From NCBI GenBank assembly GCA_946902875.1, contig OX336345.1, positions 18,817,395 through 18,881,394 of the forward strand: a stretch of 64,000 nt of DNA, given 5' to 3'. This stretch comes from Nematopogon swammerdamellus (taxonomy: Eukaryota > Arthropoda > Insecta > Lepidoptera > Adelidae). Numbering within the stretch: the first letter of the stretch is position 1; every line of letters begins with the position of its first letter. The notes under the pieces were generated by a model. It had not been told where the DNA came from and did not search any database. It saw nothing but the letters and a program-made list of their open reading frames with translations. Below are positions 43,447 through 54,564 of the stretch, piece by piece. Both the position numbers and the translations under genes were made by a program.

Positions 43447-44857
43447 TGAAACTTCGCTTTATTTATTAGGAATTGTGCCACTGAGCTGCCCGACTAATAA
43501 TGACTTCACCTGTTGATGCTCGGAGAATGCTTCTTCTACCGTTTTGAAGGCTTTGATAGAGCTCCTATCGGGACCTCAAATCGTAGGCGGCGCGGCGCGG
43601 CAGCGGCGGGGCGAGGCGGGTCAACGCACCGCAACTTTAGATCTTTATGTGCGCTCAAGGCTGAGAGATCGTTACACCTATAGCTCTCTCACGCGTACAC
43701 AATCTGTTGACTCGCTGGAGAGTCGAGGCGTGGGCGTTCATAGCAAACGTAACATAATGTACTAACGAGCCAAGAAGCACGGGAATAGTGATAATGCGCA
43801 GATCTTCTATTATTTACTTTAATTTGGGTCGGAATTGTATTATACGAATACTTTGAAAAATAGAAATATGAAAAGAAGTTTGAGAACGGAGAAAAAAACT
43901 GTTTTGAAAAACATTGAACGAACTTTAAAAAAAAACAACTAGAACTTAAAAGTGTTAAATAATATTTTGTTTCATATTCGGACTCTTGAGTTGAAAGCGG
44001 TACAAAAGGACAAAAGGGGTCCATCTATCAATTTTGCAGGTGACCGTTTTTGGATGAAACTTGGATGAAAGTTGCTACCAACTTTTTTATTATGTATCTA
44101 CATACATAATCCAATAAAAAAAGAATTATGGCAATTCGATTTCTAGTTTCCGAAAAATTCGTGGACAAACATACATACACTTATGTTTGGCACACCTGTT
44201 TAGAAGCCCACATAGACTACGAATATTTGAAATTCCAACGATATTACATACATACGGGTCGAATTGATAACCTCCTTTTTTTGAAGAAGTCGGTTAAATA
44301 TCTATTTCAAATTCAACTAAAGAAATCCTTTTAATTCTAAAGAGAAGTACAATTATAATTAAAATAGTAGAAATAAATTTAAAATTTTAAACGAGACCGG
44401 CAAATAAATGTTAAAGATTTTCACAACGTTTAAAGTAATATTTACGAATAATTTTCCTGCCGAGTACAAACGTATTTGTATGTAAATTTACCTTATAATT
44501 CAGTAGTGTCTACTCTACCCACGCATTTGACATAATTCAATATTGCAAATTGGAACGGAGCTTTGTTGGAAAATGTTCAATAGCTTAGGTCGTAGTATCG
44601 CTTCAGCGACACAGTCGGCATTGTCTAGGCTGGGCTCCTTCGGTAAAGTTGATTGGCCTATCTAGTCTAGACAGAATAAAGGTATCTTCGCCGAATGCTC
44701 CAGTATATAAGCAATTCAATACGTCCTCGGTCGTTACGAAGCTGTATTAAAAATGTATTGAATAGGCTGTTCAAACGATCTAATTAAGAATTTCCATCAC
44801 GAGACGTGACTCCGGTTGGTTTCATAGACAAAAGTACCACAATTTATTTATGTGTAT
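43447..44857. other. Non-coding stretch with a Rep-F remnant
   Basis: GGCGGCGCGGCGCGGCAGCG patch at 43588-43620. About 43990-44296 resembles inverted Rep-F (CCTCCTTTTTTTGAAGAAGT then CGGTTAAAT). No gene. Confidence 0.4.
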
Positions 44858-45172
44858 AGCTTTTGCCCGCGACTTCGCTCGCGTGAAATTCGTATTTAAA
44901 AAGAAGAAAATAAGTAAGCCCGCCTTTATTTTGGGCGCGCGGAACAATTCGGTTTGTATGAGAGCCACATCTTAGCGTAACCGGAACTGAATTTTATTTA
45001 GCCTATCCTGTGTCACGTATGTATAGTTAATGTGTTTGTACTAAGTTTTTAAGAGTTATGGAGGGACATACATACAGAAAATATTTCTAAACATCGTCAA
45101 TTTAGTTTTAGTGTCATACATAACATAATATAGAGTCTACTAACGCATTATCAGGCCTCAGACACTCCTTCA
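44858..45172 (+). repeat. Rep-D copy
   Basis: AGCTTTTGCCCGCGACTTCG, GAGAGCCACATCTTAGCGTA, GAGTTATGGAGGGACATACA, GTCAATTTAGTTTTAGTGTC and an ACGCATTATC end. Confidence 0.75.
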
Positions 45173-45212
45173 TACCTACCGCGATAATCACGTGTGCTTA
45201 TGATCCGACGTA

Positions 45213-45250
45213 CAGTCGAGCGACCGCACCACTGAGCTACCGAGGCTGAC
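45213..45250 (-). mobile_element. SINE-A head fragment, inverted
   Basis: Only CGACCGCACCACTGAGCTAC and CGAGGCTGAC, the outermost 38 bases of the head. Confidence 0.65.
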
Positions 45251-45880
45251 ATATTTTCTTAACTTTCTAAATAATTACATTCTGCAGTCAATATACTAAA
45301 AGTAAGTTATGTTTTGTTTGTTAAGTATAAATGCCAAAGGCTTAATGTTTTCACCCACATGTTCAACACATAACTTGTTACATTGTCACAGTTACCCCCT
45401 TCGTCCCCCTCACACCATATACACGTCGCGCATAGCCTTCTAGAATAACCGCACCCTTCTAGCATACATAACCTGCACGAACTAAGTCCGCCGCGCCGCC
45501 ACCGCCGCCCTGTGGCATGAGGGGGTGTGTGGGTGAGGGAAGGGTGTTCGTTCAGCCAGCACGCACGAGACATGGGGTTGGCGGAGTAGAGGGGGGGCAT
45601 TGCAATGTTGTTGTCGATCGATACAGCGCAATCTGGACCGGAACTGGCTATATACGTCGCTATTAGTTTTTATAATGAATCTAATGATACGATTTTTGTT
45701 TAAATTATTATTTTTTGGACTTTTAACAATGATTTGTTAATATCAGCCCCATACTGCTCATCTTCCCTATCACTTACTCAAAATATTAAATTGTTATTCT
45801 CATACACAGTCAGCACAGTGTTAGTTTTAATTTAGTTTTCTTTAGCTAATTATTAGTCATACTGACGATTTTATAAATAA
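45251..45880. other. Non-coding stretch, nothing recognised
   Basis: GC-richer at 45480-45560; no gene or repeat seen. Confidence 0.3.
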
Positions 45881-46188
45881 CTAGCTTTTGCCCGCGGCCT
45901 CGGTCGCGTGAAATTCGTACTTGAAAAGAAGAAAGTAAGTAAGCCCACTAGCGTACCTTTATTTCGACGCGCGGAACAATTCGGTTTGGATGAGAGCCAC
46001 ATCTCAACGTAACCGAAACTGAATTTTATTAGCCTATCCTGTGTCCCGTATAGTTAAATGAGCTTGTACTAACTTTCATCAAATTCGTATGATCGGTTTA
46101 AGAGTTATGGAAGAACATACCTACATACGTTGTCAATTTAGTTTTAGTATCATACATAGAGTCTACAAACGCAATATCTCAGAAAATC

Positions 46189-47634
46189 CTTTCATCACAT
46201 GTCCGCGACACATATCACTTTCTGGAAATACTTAAAAACACAGTTCTACCACCAACACCAAGTGAAATTATATTAGTAACCATAGATGTCGTATCTCTCT
46301 ACACAAATATACCACATGAGGGAGGCATAAGCGCTATGGAGTCATTCTTATCTAGCAGACAACAGCAAATTCCGTCAACAAAATTTCTATGTGAGTTGGC
46401 CAACTTTGTCCTTAAGAATAACTATTTTAATTTCGAAAACAAATTTTATCACCAAATAAAAGGCACTGCGATGGGGACAAGAATGGCTCCAGCCTACGCA
46501 AACCTATATATGGGAAAACTGGAAACAGATTTCCTACAAAATACCCCACTTAAACCACTGATCTGGCTGCGGTTTATAGATGACATTTTCATGATTTGGA
46601 ATAACCCTGTAGAAACCCTGAACACATTCCTAACAGACTTGAATAATTTTAGCACACTAAATTTTACACATTGCATTTCTGAAAAATCTATCACATTTCT
46701 TGATGTCGACATCACCCTCACAAATAACCAAATTTACACTTCAGTTCACTTCAAACCCACCAATAAACTCCAATACCTACAATACACCAGCTGTCATCCA
46801 TCACACATTAAACGATCCATTCCATATTCGCTATCCATCAGAGGTCGGCGCATCTGCAATAACCAAGAATCACACACACAATATTACAATACCATAAAGA
46901 ATGCCCTCCTACAAAGAAATTATCCAGAATCTACCATCCTCAAACAAATGAACAAACCTACATACTCTCCATTGAACAAAACCACAGAACCTGACACATT
47001 ACGATTCATAACATCATACTTTCACGGAGCACATAAAATAAAACAACTCATCAAAGACAATCTTCCAATCCTCCAGACCAGCAACGAAACTAAACACCTT
47101 TTACCAAAACCACCTAACGTGGTTTTTAAACAAAAACCGAACCTGCGCAGCATACTTTCAAAAAATAAACCACCCCAAGAAAACACAAACTCATGCACAT
47201 CATCATCATCCGGTACCACACCCTGCAACCACAAACGCTGTAAAACCTGTGATCTCATCAACACCAACACTATCATTCATCCAACAAACTCTACACAATC
47301 ATACAAGACCCAGCCATACTCAACCTGCAAAACCTCTTCATGTGTATACATCTTGGAATGCCGTCATTGCACCTCATACTACATAGGCTCAACCATCAAC
47401 CCAATACACATTAGGATCAATCACCACAGGTTCACATCCACCTCAGTAAACTCGCCTCTTCCCATCCCAACACACTGCCGTAACCATCAAATTTCATTTA
47501 ATCAATGCTTCACCGTCCGCATCATTAAATCATTCAGTCCACCACTTAAAGAAATAGATTTAAGAACTTGGGAATCATCATTCATATGGAACCTAGGCGC
47601 GCATCATACCCCGGGATTAAATATCGTTCATTAA
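46189..47634 (+). pseudogene. Penelope-type RT / GIY-YIG endonuclease, partial
   Basis: Open without a break for 481 codons, from before the first Met (46336) to TAA at 47632. RT motif A is upstream of that Met: LVTIDVVSLYTNIPHEGG. Motif B is GTAMGTRMAPAYANLYMG; motif C is FIDDIFMIW, with the two Asp that bind metal. Next come FLDVDITL, the HFKPTN segment and the HPSHIKRSIP...RRIC block usual in this class. A Cys-rich knuckle (PCNHKRCKTC) precedes the nuclease, whose GIY-YIG signature is VYILECRHCTSYYIGST, followed by the Arg of HIRINHH. Typical full proteins are about 700-850 residues, so roughly the first third is absent. No stop or shift has built up, so the insertion is recent though 5'-incomplete. 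Confidence 0.92.
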
Positions 47635-47720
47635 AAAAAAAAAAAAAAAAAAAAAAAAACAAACCATATCAACCACTCATATGTCATAAATATCAACTAC
47701 ATAATATGTTATATTTTTCA

Positions 47721-47744
47721 CTGATGACGACAACACAGTCGAAA
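47721..47744 (+). ncRNA. Hammerhead-ribozyme-like motif in element 3' region
   Basis: CTGATGA, then CGAC-AACACA-GTCG able to form a small stem, then AAA: close to the CUGAUGA / stem II / GAAA core of hammerhead ribozymes, which are known from the terminal repeats of Penelope-like elements. If the G before AAA belongs to the core, the first stem II pair is a C-C mismatch, and I could not find convincing stems I and III. Candidate only. Confidence 0.35.
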
Positions 47745-48223
47745 TATGTGTATGAATTGTGTAATTTTATAAATAATATTAATATATAAAAATTCATCAA
47801 ACAAACATTTTGTAAATAAAAATAATTTATTCTCATAAAAGAAAGTAACTTACTTCATCACCATCCCTTACAGATTTATTATTAGTATTGATGATACCGA
47901 ATAATATTGACACATGACAGTATCCAGGCCAGGACTCCAGGACTATTGAACCGTGAATATTTTTCCAGCAGTCACTCGATACATGTGCCGACAATGTGTG
48001 CCGATACATTATAGGTAGTTGTTAACTCGAAGTGGATCGAACACGGAGGAAGGTTTATCGCCGCCCTGACCGTTGATGGAAGGGTTCTTGGTGACCTTTC
48101 GTTCAGACCCTGGAAGGAATGAAACCTTTGTGGAAATAGCACAATAAAAGAAGAAAGATATTTAGCCACTATTCACTAACTAAAACACTAAATTATGTTT
48201 TATTAGTTAATTTATTTTTAATA

Positions 48224-48990
48224 TACCGTGTGGGGCCGGTACTTAAAAAGAATAGCCCCACTGCATATCTCCCCGTGCATGTCGTAAAAGGCGACTAAGG
48301 GATAAGGACAAGATGTCGCGCTAAAGGGCGAAAGGGTAGCCACCTCTCACCTTGGCGCGGTCCTTCCACCTTGTCATGCAGTAGGTGGGTCTTCGTGCCT
48401 CACTTGCTGCTTGATAGTTATCTTGTCCGTATACTGTGCTAAACGTGGTGGTCGGTGTTGTGCTTTAATTTACCAGAGTACTTATGGAAGTGAAAGCTGG
48501 GTATGGCAGGCGAAGCATGAGAGCAGGATAAATGATGTCGAAATGCGCGCGTTGAGAGGAGTATGTGTGGAATAGGAGGAGTACGTGTGTCTGTAGAATA
48601 GATGATAGGAGACTAATGAAAGAAATCTATGGAGCGAATGTTAGTGGAAGAGTCGAGTAGGGTCGCCCTAGACGCACGTACCTGGACCAGATCGGGCATG
48701 TGCTCGAAAAGGGTCAGGTCCGTAGTACCCGTAACCGACGAGCATGTATGAAGAACATTATGAGAGTGGAAGAGGCGGCAAAAGTGTGTCAGGCAGGATC
48801 GTGGCGCGTGGCGGTTGGGTTGTTTGCGTGGGTTGGGTTGGGTCCGTTGTCTTTGCCTGCCCCAGGCAATGACAAGAGGCAGGCAGGCGTGACGTTATGT
48901 ATGTGTATGTATGTATGTATGTATGTATGAACTTATAGCACAACACCGATTACTCTGCTTACCCTGATTGTCAGGATACAAAAGCGTGAG
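48224..48990 (+). repeat. Rep-B copy split by a LINE
   Basis: TACCGTGTGGGGCCGGTACT to TTTACCAGAGTACTTAT, then the LINE, then ACTTATAGCACAACACCGAT and GATTGTCAGGATACAAAAGC. The break falls in the loop of the family's terminal hairpin. Confidence 0.8.
48486..48930 (+). mobile_element. RTE-like LINE 3' fragment with (TATG)n tail
   Basis: Flanked by ACTTAT at 48480-48485 and 48931-48936 (6-bp duplication). Reads YGSESWVWQAKHESRINDVE and MRALRGVCVE then stop; further on YLDQIGHVLEKGQVRSTRNR and RACMKN...RVEEAAKVCQ, the C-terminal tail of a non-LTR RT protein. Frames are broken. Ends in about eight TATG units, a simple-repeat tail of the kind RTE elements carry. Same family as 4450-4790. Confidence 0.75.
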
Positions 48991-49030
48991 TCATGTATGT
49001 ATGTATGTATATATGTTATTTTTAATGTTT

Positions 49031-49280
49031 TGTAGGTCCCTTCCCTTCTTACCTTACTAGGTGGTAGGGTTTATCCCGCCCGGGTTGCTACCACCTTACT
49101 TTATGAAACGTAGGTCAAAACGGTAATGTAAATTTTTCCTGTTTTCCATCCAGTTCAGTGTAGCCGACATGAAATGAAGGGAAGCACTGATATGGCACCT
49201 AGTTCACCCGGTGCTATGGGCTGACATCACGGATTTTGTAGGTGATTAAGCCAACCGTGTCAGTTTTCATAAAAAAAAAA
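49031..49280 (+). mobile_element. SINE-A tail
   Basis: From TGTAGGTCCCTTCCCTTCTT to poly-A; headless. Confidence 0.8.
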
Positions 49281-49837
49281 TTACTAGTCATACATACATA
49301 ACCTTCGATCATAATTATTTGTTCCGTCTACGTCTACGTACATAACATAACACATAGTATTGTATCATAGCGCGTACATTAAAATGTTTTCTAAAACACC
49401 TTATGTTTTATTAGTTGTGGCAAAGAAACAAAAGGGAGACCGTTTGTTTGACATTTCTAGTAGAGCGTGCGGCCATGTTCTCTGCTCGAAACGATCCCTC
49501 GTTTATTTTTCCGGGAAATAATTTTGCATGGGAGCGATATTCCGACATCGCGCGAGCTTTCCGTGCTCAGTATTTTACTGACAATGACATTTATGTTACT
49601 GTCAATAATACTGATGGCTTCGGCTGTACCTCGGGCTGCAGACGCGGTCAATCATTTAATAAATCATCGCGCAATCACACACGCACAATCATTTAATTAT
49701 TAATAATTAATGAATATTTAAAATTAGTTCAATGTCGATCGTGAATAAGCATACTGATGGTGATGACGAACTGATAACATACACCAGTACACCGTGAGCG
49801 CTGGGTATTGTTGTCAGTAATTTACCTATATTGTTAA
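49281..49837. other. Non-coding stretch, nothing recognised
   Basis: The 93- and 78-codon frames at 49415-49703 overlap each other and show no domain. Confidence 0.3.
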
Positions 49838-50095
49838 CTAGCTTTCGCCCGCGACTTTGTCCGCGTGGATAACTGAACATGACAAATTATTCTTTCAGAA
49901 CCACATTAAAATTGGATTCACTATGTCTTATAAATTATTGCCTTATGTTATTCTGATGTATAAGCTATAGTACTGTAAAGTCTCATCAAAATTCGTTCAG
50001 TAGTTTTTGCGTGAAAGAGGAACAAAGATCCATACATCCATCCATACATCCATCCATCCTCACAAACTTTCGCGTTTATAATATTAGTAGGATGC
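49838..50095 (+). repeat. Rep-N copy
   Basis: AACTAGCTTTCGCCCGCGAC, TTTGTCCGCGTGGATAACTG, TCAAAATTCGTTCAGTAGTT, a CATC microsatellite (50030-50060) and CGCGTTTATAATATTAGTAG. Its start resembles Rep-D and Rep-I (CCCGCGnCTtCGnCCGC), the rest does not. Confidence 0.6.
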
Positions 50096-50769
50096 AATCC
50101 AAAGTTTTGACCATTTACAATTTGTTGTTAATATTAATTAAGTTTATGTTTATTAATAGCCACAATCTCGGTGGCCACAACCATTGCAACACTCGGTAAT
50201 ATTGACCGTGTGCAACGCATCATCCATCATTCCTTCCTGCCCCCCGTCTCCCGCCTGCCGCCTCCGACCCCGGGAAGGCTTTGTGTCCGAGGGCGGGCGG
50301 GCGGGCCGCGCCGGGCACTCGATGTCGTCATGACGCCGGATTCGGGCAGTTGCCATGACGACTGCCGCTTTGTATTGCGGCTCGTTGTTTGTGTGCGGTG
50401 CGTGGGTGTGCGTCGGGCGGGGGTATGAGGGTGGAGTGTGGAGGGTGGAGAGATTTGTGTTTGTTGATGTGCTTATGAATGGTTTGTTTACTTTGCAATT
50501 TCCGCTGAATACAATTTGACCTTTATTGACATTGCGCCGTGCGTGTCTGGAAGTTAATCCATCTTTTATCGATTTCTTAGCATTGTATTACTTATACTAG
50601 TGTTTATCCACAACCTGTGCGTTTCAATTAATAATTTAATACTAACTATTATTTTTTTATTTTTTTTGCTAAGAATAAATTTTCTGGAAGATAAAACAGA
50701 AATCCCCCCCTGACTGAGTGAACTAACAATAGCCAAACTTTCTAACACAACAGTGAGTTAATTCTACGC
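50096..50769. other. Non-coding stretch with GC patch at 50220-50430
   Basis: CCCGTCTCCCGCCTGCCGCC and GGGCGGGCGGGCGGGCCGCG stand out; no frame with a domain. Possibly another regulatory patch. Confidence 0.3.
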
Positions 50770-50990
50770 AGCCGCAGAATCCCCGCCCAGCCCCCGGGGC
50801 CTTCGTACTGCTGTCAGCCCACTTTGGAGCTCACTCCCTCTGCGTTGCGAATTGCACTAACCTTCTAACCGTATTACATCCACCACCTGTGCCACCACCA
50901 TCTAACTAAACCCACCGAACTAATAGTATAGTCTCGCTTACTTGAAGAGAGGCGTGAACAGGCACCTGTCAGGTCTGTGCTGCTAAGCAA
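50770..50990 (+). mobile_element. LINE RT-tail remnant
   Basis: CTTGAAGAGAGGCGTGAACA and GGCACCTGTCAGG read LKRGVNRHLSG, matching FKRGVNGHLSG of the LINE at 20187. The upstream part is degenerate. Confidence 0.5.
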
Positions 50991-51689
50991 TTCATAAAGT
51001 GCTGCTAAACAATGCGGTTTGCACCAATGTCAAGAACTACTCTTTGCATTGGTGCAAACTGCATCAAAATCTGTTCATTGGTTTCGGATTATACCTCAAA
51101 CATAAATAGTCGGACGTTCCCTTTTATAAGAAGTAGAGAAGAGAAAAATTTTAACTTTGCTTCAATAAGTAAGTATAAAGGTGAAAACTTTGATCTTGAC
51201 TTAAAGTATGTGAAAATGAACTCTTACAATTACAATTACTAAGTTTATGTCGAAAATATAGCATGTATGTGAAACAAAGCGTTTGCCGCATGAGTATTTC
51301 CAGAAGCTTTGGATGAAGGAAGGAAGTATGTATTTAATACGATTACACATAGCACCAAAATGTATCGTCGTTGTTACCCAAGCGCACGCAGCAGTTGAAC
51401 TGAAAGCACATTCTATAAAGGGCTTTGAGAAGGAACTGACAAGCCCGCCAGAGCAGCTTTTGATGTAAACGCAGCCCCAACGATCAAGTGCTTGCGATCA
51501 AACCGCCTCTACGATTGCGCTCAATTCACGTCACTGTCGTCCGTCCACACTTCAAGCACAGATGTGTGGTGTGCGGCGTTCGTTGGCTCAGGTGGTGACA
51601 TGTTGTACTCGGCTGGTTGATATGTCTTTGTGACGTTATTTGTTGTAAGTTGTATTGAACAGTGGGCTCTAAGAGGGAAGAAAGTGCAC
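50991..51689. other. Non-coding stretch with a small inverted repeat
   Basis: GCGGTTTGCACCAATG (51012) and CATTGGTGCAAACTGC (51047) are inverted copies around a 19-base spacer. No gene. Confidence 0.45.
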
Positions 51690-51805
51690 TTTATATAATA
51701 TATTTATTTATAATATATATAAAAAAATATATATGTATATAATTTATACATATATTATATAAATTTTATATAATATATAAATTATATACATATATATTTT
51801 GTTGA
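51690..51805. repeat. (AT)n-rich low-complexity block
   Basis: Almost pure A/T with ATATATA, AATTATATAC and TATATTATATAA blocks that are self-complementary. Confidence 0.8.
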
Positions 51806-51840
51806 CAATTATAATTCATTGTGTAGCATTGTACATTGTG

Positions 51841-52164
51841 TACCGTGTGGGGACGGTACTTTAAAAGAATAGCCCCACTGCATCTCTCCCCGTGTATGTC
51901 GTAAAAGGCGACTAAGGGATATGACTCCCTTCTTATATTACTAGGTGGTAGGGTTTAACCTGCCCGGGTTGGTACCACCGCACTGAATGAAAGGTCGGTC
52001 GAAACGGCTATGTAAATAGTTTGTGTTTTCCGTCCAGTTCAGTGTAGCCGGCACGACCGAAGGGAAGGCTGACGTGGCACCAAGATCACCCTGTGTTATG
52101 GGCTGACATCACGGGAGTTGTAGGTGATGTAGCCAACCGTGTCAGTTTCCATAAAAAAAAAAAA
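51841..52164 (+). mobile_element. Chimeric SINE: Rep-B head on SINE-A tail
   Basis: Same structure and junction as 20986-21307 (AAGGGATATGACTCCCTTCT, TATATTACTAGGTGGTAGGG), with a few point differences and a longer poly-A. Confidence 0.85.
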
Positions 52165-52784
52165 CTTTAATGTACTAACATAATAAAATTAAGTTGGTAC
52201 AAATTACATATCAAAATTTGACAAAGGCTCTTTGCACCCTCAGTAAAATAATTACAAGCTGTGTTTTCGATAGACTGTAGGCGGTGTTATTATGTGGCTA
52301 GTCATTATAAAATACTTGTAATAATATGTATGAATAAAAATTACCCTGCGCAGTTTCTTGCCGGTTCTTCTTCGTGGGTGTAATCGAACCGAATAGAACA
52401 AATTGTGACAAGTTCGAGTACATAAAGCGAAGTTTCTACGAGCGACCGTGTAACGTACGTCAACATTATTTATGTAATCTAACCCTTACAATATCATACA
52501 TGCCGTAAACGCGGACGACAGGAAAATATGAGTGAATGTGATCGTAAAAACTTGCAACATTTTAACTTTGGTGGTCAATAGCGCAGGTCAGGCCGCGCGC
52601 GGCCGCCGCCGCCGTGAGACTTTCACCATTCCGTCACTTTTGCGGAGTCACTTTCACTTGATGACGAACAGATATAGCGATGATAGGAGATGATGTGATG
52701 ACCATAGGTCAGGTCAGCGATGAGAGGAGTGTTTTTTTTTATGGAAAGCGCGACATGTAGGTTGACTACTTTGGTTTTTGGTGA
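52165..52784. other. Non-coding stretch, nothing firm
   Basis: GGCCGCGCGCGGCCGCCGCC patch at 52590-52615 only. Confidence 0.3.
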
Positions 52785-53460
52785 TGGATAAACGGACTTT
52801 TTAAGGGTCGGGGGTTTTTTAAATTTCTAATTTAACTTTTATTTCAAGCTTTAAAAAAAAAACCGCATGCAAATCCCCCACTTTTTGAGATAATTAATTG
52901 TTTGATTACTTAATTATTTCATTACTTACAAACATAGCTAACAACCATTCCGATTAAACCAGCTTTCTAATAAAAAAAACCGCATGCAAATCCCACACTT
53001 TTTGAGATAATTAATTGTTTGATTACTTAATTATTTCATTACTTACAAACATAGCTAACAACCATTCCGATTAAACCAGCTTTCTAATAAAAAAAACCGC
53101 ATGCAAATCCCACACTTTTTGAGATAATTAATTGTTTGATTACTTAATTATTTCATTACTTACAAACATAGCTAACAACCATTCCGATTAAACCAGCTTT
53201 CTAATAAAAAAAACCGCATGCAAATCCCCCACTTTTTGAGATAATTAATTGTTTGATTACTTAATTATTTCATTACTTACAAACATAGCTAACAACCATT
53301 CCGATTAAACCAGCTTTCTAATAAAAAAAACCGCATCCAAATCGCACTATCCGTTTGGGAGCTAAGATGCCACAGACAGACGCACATACACACATACACC
53401 CATACTCACACGTTAAACTTATATATAACACCCTTCTTTTTTCGTCGGGGATTAATTAGT
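52785..53460 (-). repeat. Rep-E copy with expanded tandem array
   Basis: GGGTCGGGGGTTTTTTAAAT at one end and TAACACCCTTCTTTTTTCGT plus CGGGG at the other; between them the 117-base units. The copy at 63090-63371 runs the other way and has a single unit. Confidence 0.75.
52863..53330. repeat. 117-bp tandem repeat, four units
   Basis: CCGCATGCAAATCCC starts units at 52863, 52980, 53097 and 53214, and a diverged CCGCATCCAAATCGC begins the flank at 53331. Units 1 and 4 read CCCCCAC where units 2 and 3 read CCCACAC; I see no other difference. No coding capacity. Confidence 0.95.
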
Positions 53461-53989
53461 TCAAATAGGAAAGTGAATTACTTTAATTGTAATGGAACAG
53501 TTGGCTAGGTAATGTTACAACTGTATATTTTAATTATTTATTTAATTTTAAGTGAATAATTTTATCCTCCTGGGGCGATGATATTCTACGACATCCAAAT
53601 TATTTTTATTGCAGTGTAAACATTCATACCGGGGTGAGAGTGAATTGAGATATCACGTGACGCTCAAGTCCGACACTTTGTTTGCCTTTGAAAAATTAAT
53701 TGTTGTTTGCTACGTTGTTTGTTACATGGAAGGTATTTTTAGCTCCGTAATGTTTTTTTTTTATTTGCGGAAAAACAAGTTTACTCAAAATATGTATGTA
53801 TGTATATTATATTCTTTATCAAACATCAATTCATACAAATTAGGTACAACAGGCGAGCTTCTATCTACATAAAGCAATAAGAAAATTCATCATTCGACAG
53901 ACAGATTAAGAAAATTATTCCACCTGCGAGAGACATATTAAGAAAATTATGGAAATAATTTTTGAGAATAGGACTAGTGCATTGCTGGC
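53461..53989. other. Non-coding stretch, nothing recognised
   Basis: AT-rich. The 87-codon frame at 53609-53872 shows no domain. Confidence 0.3.
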
Positions 53990-54563
53990 ACAGTCAGTCA
54001 TTCAGTCAGTCAGTCAGTCAGTCAGCGTGTAAGCGTCCACTGCTGCTCCAATTTTCCTCCAGTCCTCCCGGCCTTCAGCGATACGGAACCACTGATTTCC
54101 GCCGGCGTACTTGATGTCGTCGTCCCACCTGGCGGGTGGTCTTCCCACACTCCGTTTTCCTGTCCACGGCCGCCAGTGTAGGACACGGTTACTCCAACGG
54201 TCATCGTCTCTTCGGCTAACGTGCCCAGCCCACTGCCACTTGAGCTTAGCCACCCGGTGTCCAATATCGACTACTTTGGTGCGTCGGCGGATTGCCTCGT
54301 TACGCACCATATCACGTAGCGATATTCCCAGCATGGCTCGCTCCATTGCTCGCTGGGCAACTTTCAACCTTTGGACAACAGCGACCGTCAAGAGTCCACG
54401 TTTCACACCCGTACGTCATAACCGGGAGGACACACTGGTCATATATACGGGTCTTTAAATTCTGCGGAAGGTCAGACTTCAGGACGAATTTTAGTTTTCC
54501 AAAGGCAGCCCAACCCAGTTGAATTCGTCTCTCCACTGGCACACGTACGAAATATACAAACAA
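53990..54563 (-). pseudogene. RTE-like LINE, C-terminal coding fragment
   Basis: On the minus strand, 54563-54395 reads RRIQLGWAAFGKLKFVLKSD, RIYDQCVLPVMTYGCETWTL, then the frame shifts near 54390 and continues VAQRAMERAMLGISLRDMVR, KLKWQWAGHVSRRDDDRWSN and GKRSVGRPPARWDDDIK to a stop at 54014. This order (TYGCETWTL, Q-R-AMERAMLG, KWQWAGH, GRPPxRW) is the familiar C-terminal tail of RTE-type endonuclease/RT proteins in arthropods. The element ends in a (CTGA)n tail (53990-54025), typical of that group. The RT core is missing. Confidence 0.85.
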
Positions 54564-54564
54564 T

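Larger units (their letters stand above)
46187..47830 (+). mobile_element. Penelope-like retroelement, 5' truncated
   Basis: Reverse-transcribed element with RT and GIY-YIG nuclease in one frame, inserted in Rep-D. A target duplication of ten bases with one difference flanks it (TCTCAGAAAA 46177-46186, TCTCATAAAA 47831-47840). The N-terminal part of the RT and any upstream repeat are missing. After the stop comes an uninterrupted run of about 27 A and about 170 bases of 3' sequence with a hammerhead-like motif. Confidence 0.9.
45881..47905 (+). repeat. Rep-D copy split by a Penelope-like element
   Basis: 45881-46186 gives CTAGCTTTTGCCCGCGGCCT through ACGCAATATCTCAGAAAA; 47831-47905 resumes TCTCATAAAAGAAAGTAACT and CCCTTACAGATTTATTATTA, as in the uninterrupted copy at 1149-1215. 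The Penelope-like element fills 46187-47830. Confidence 0.85.

Noticed and set aside
52863..53330. CRISPR-like array
   Set aside because: Units are contiguous 117-base tandem repeats without spacers, in a eukaryotic dispersed repeat.
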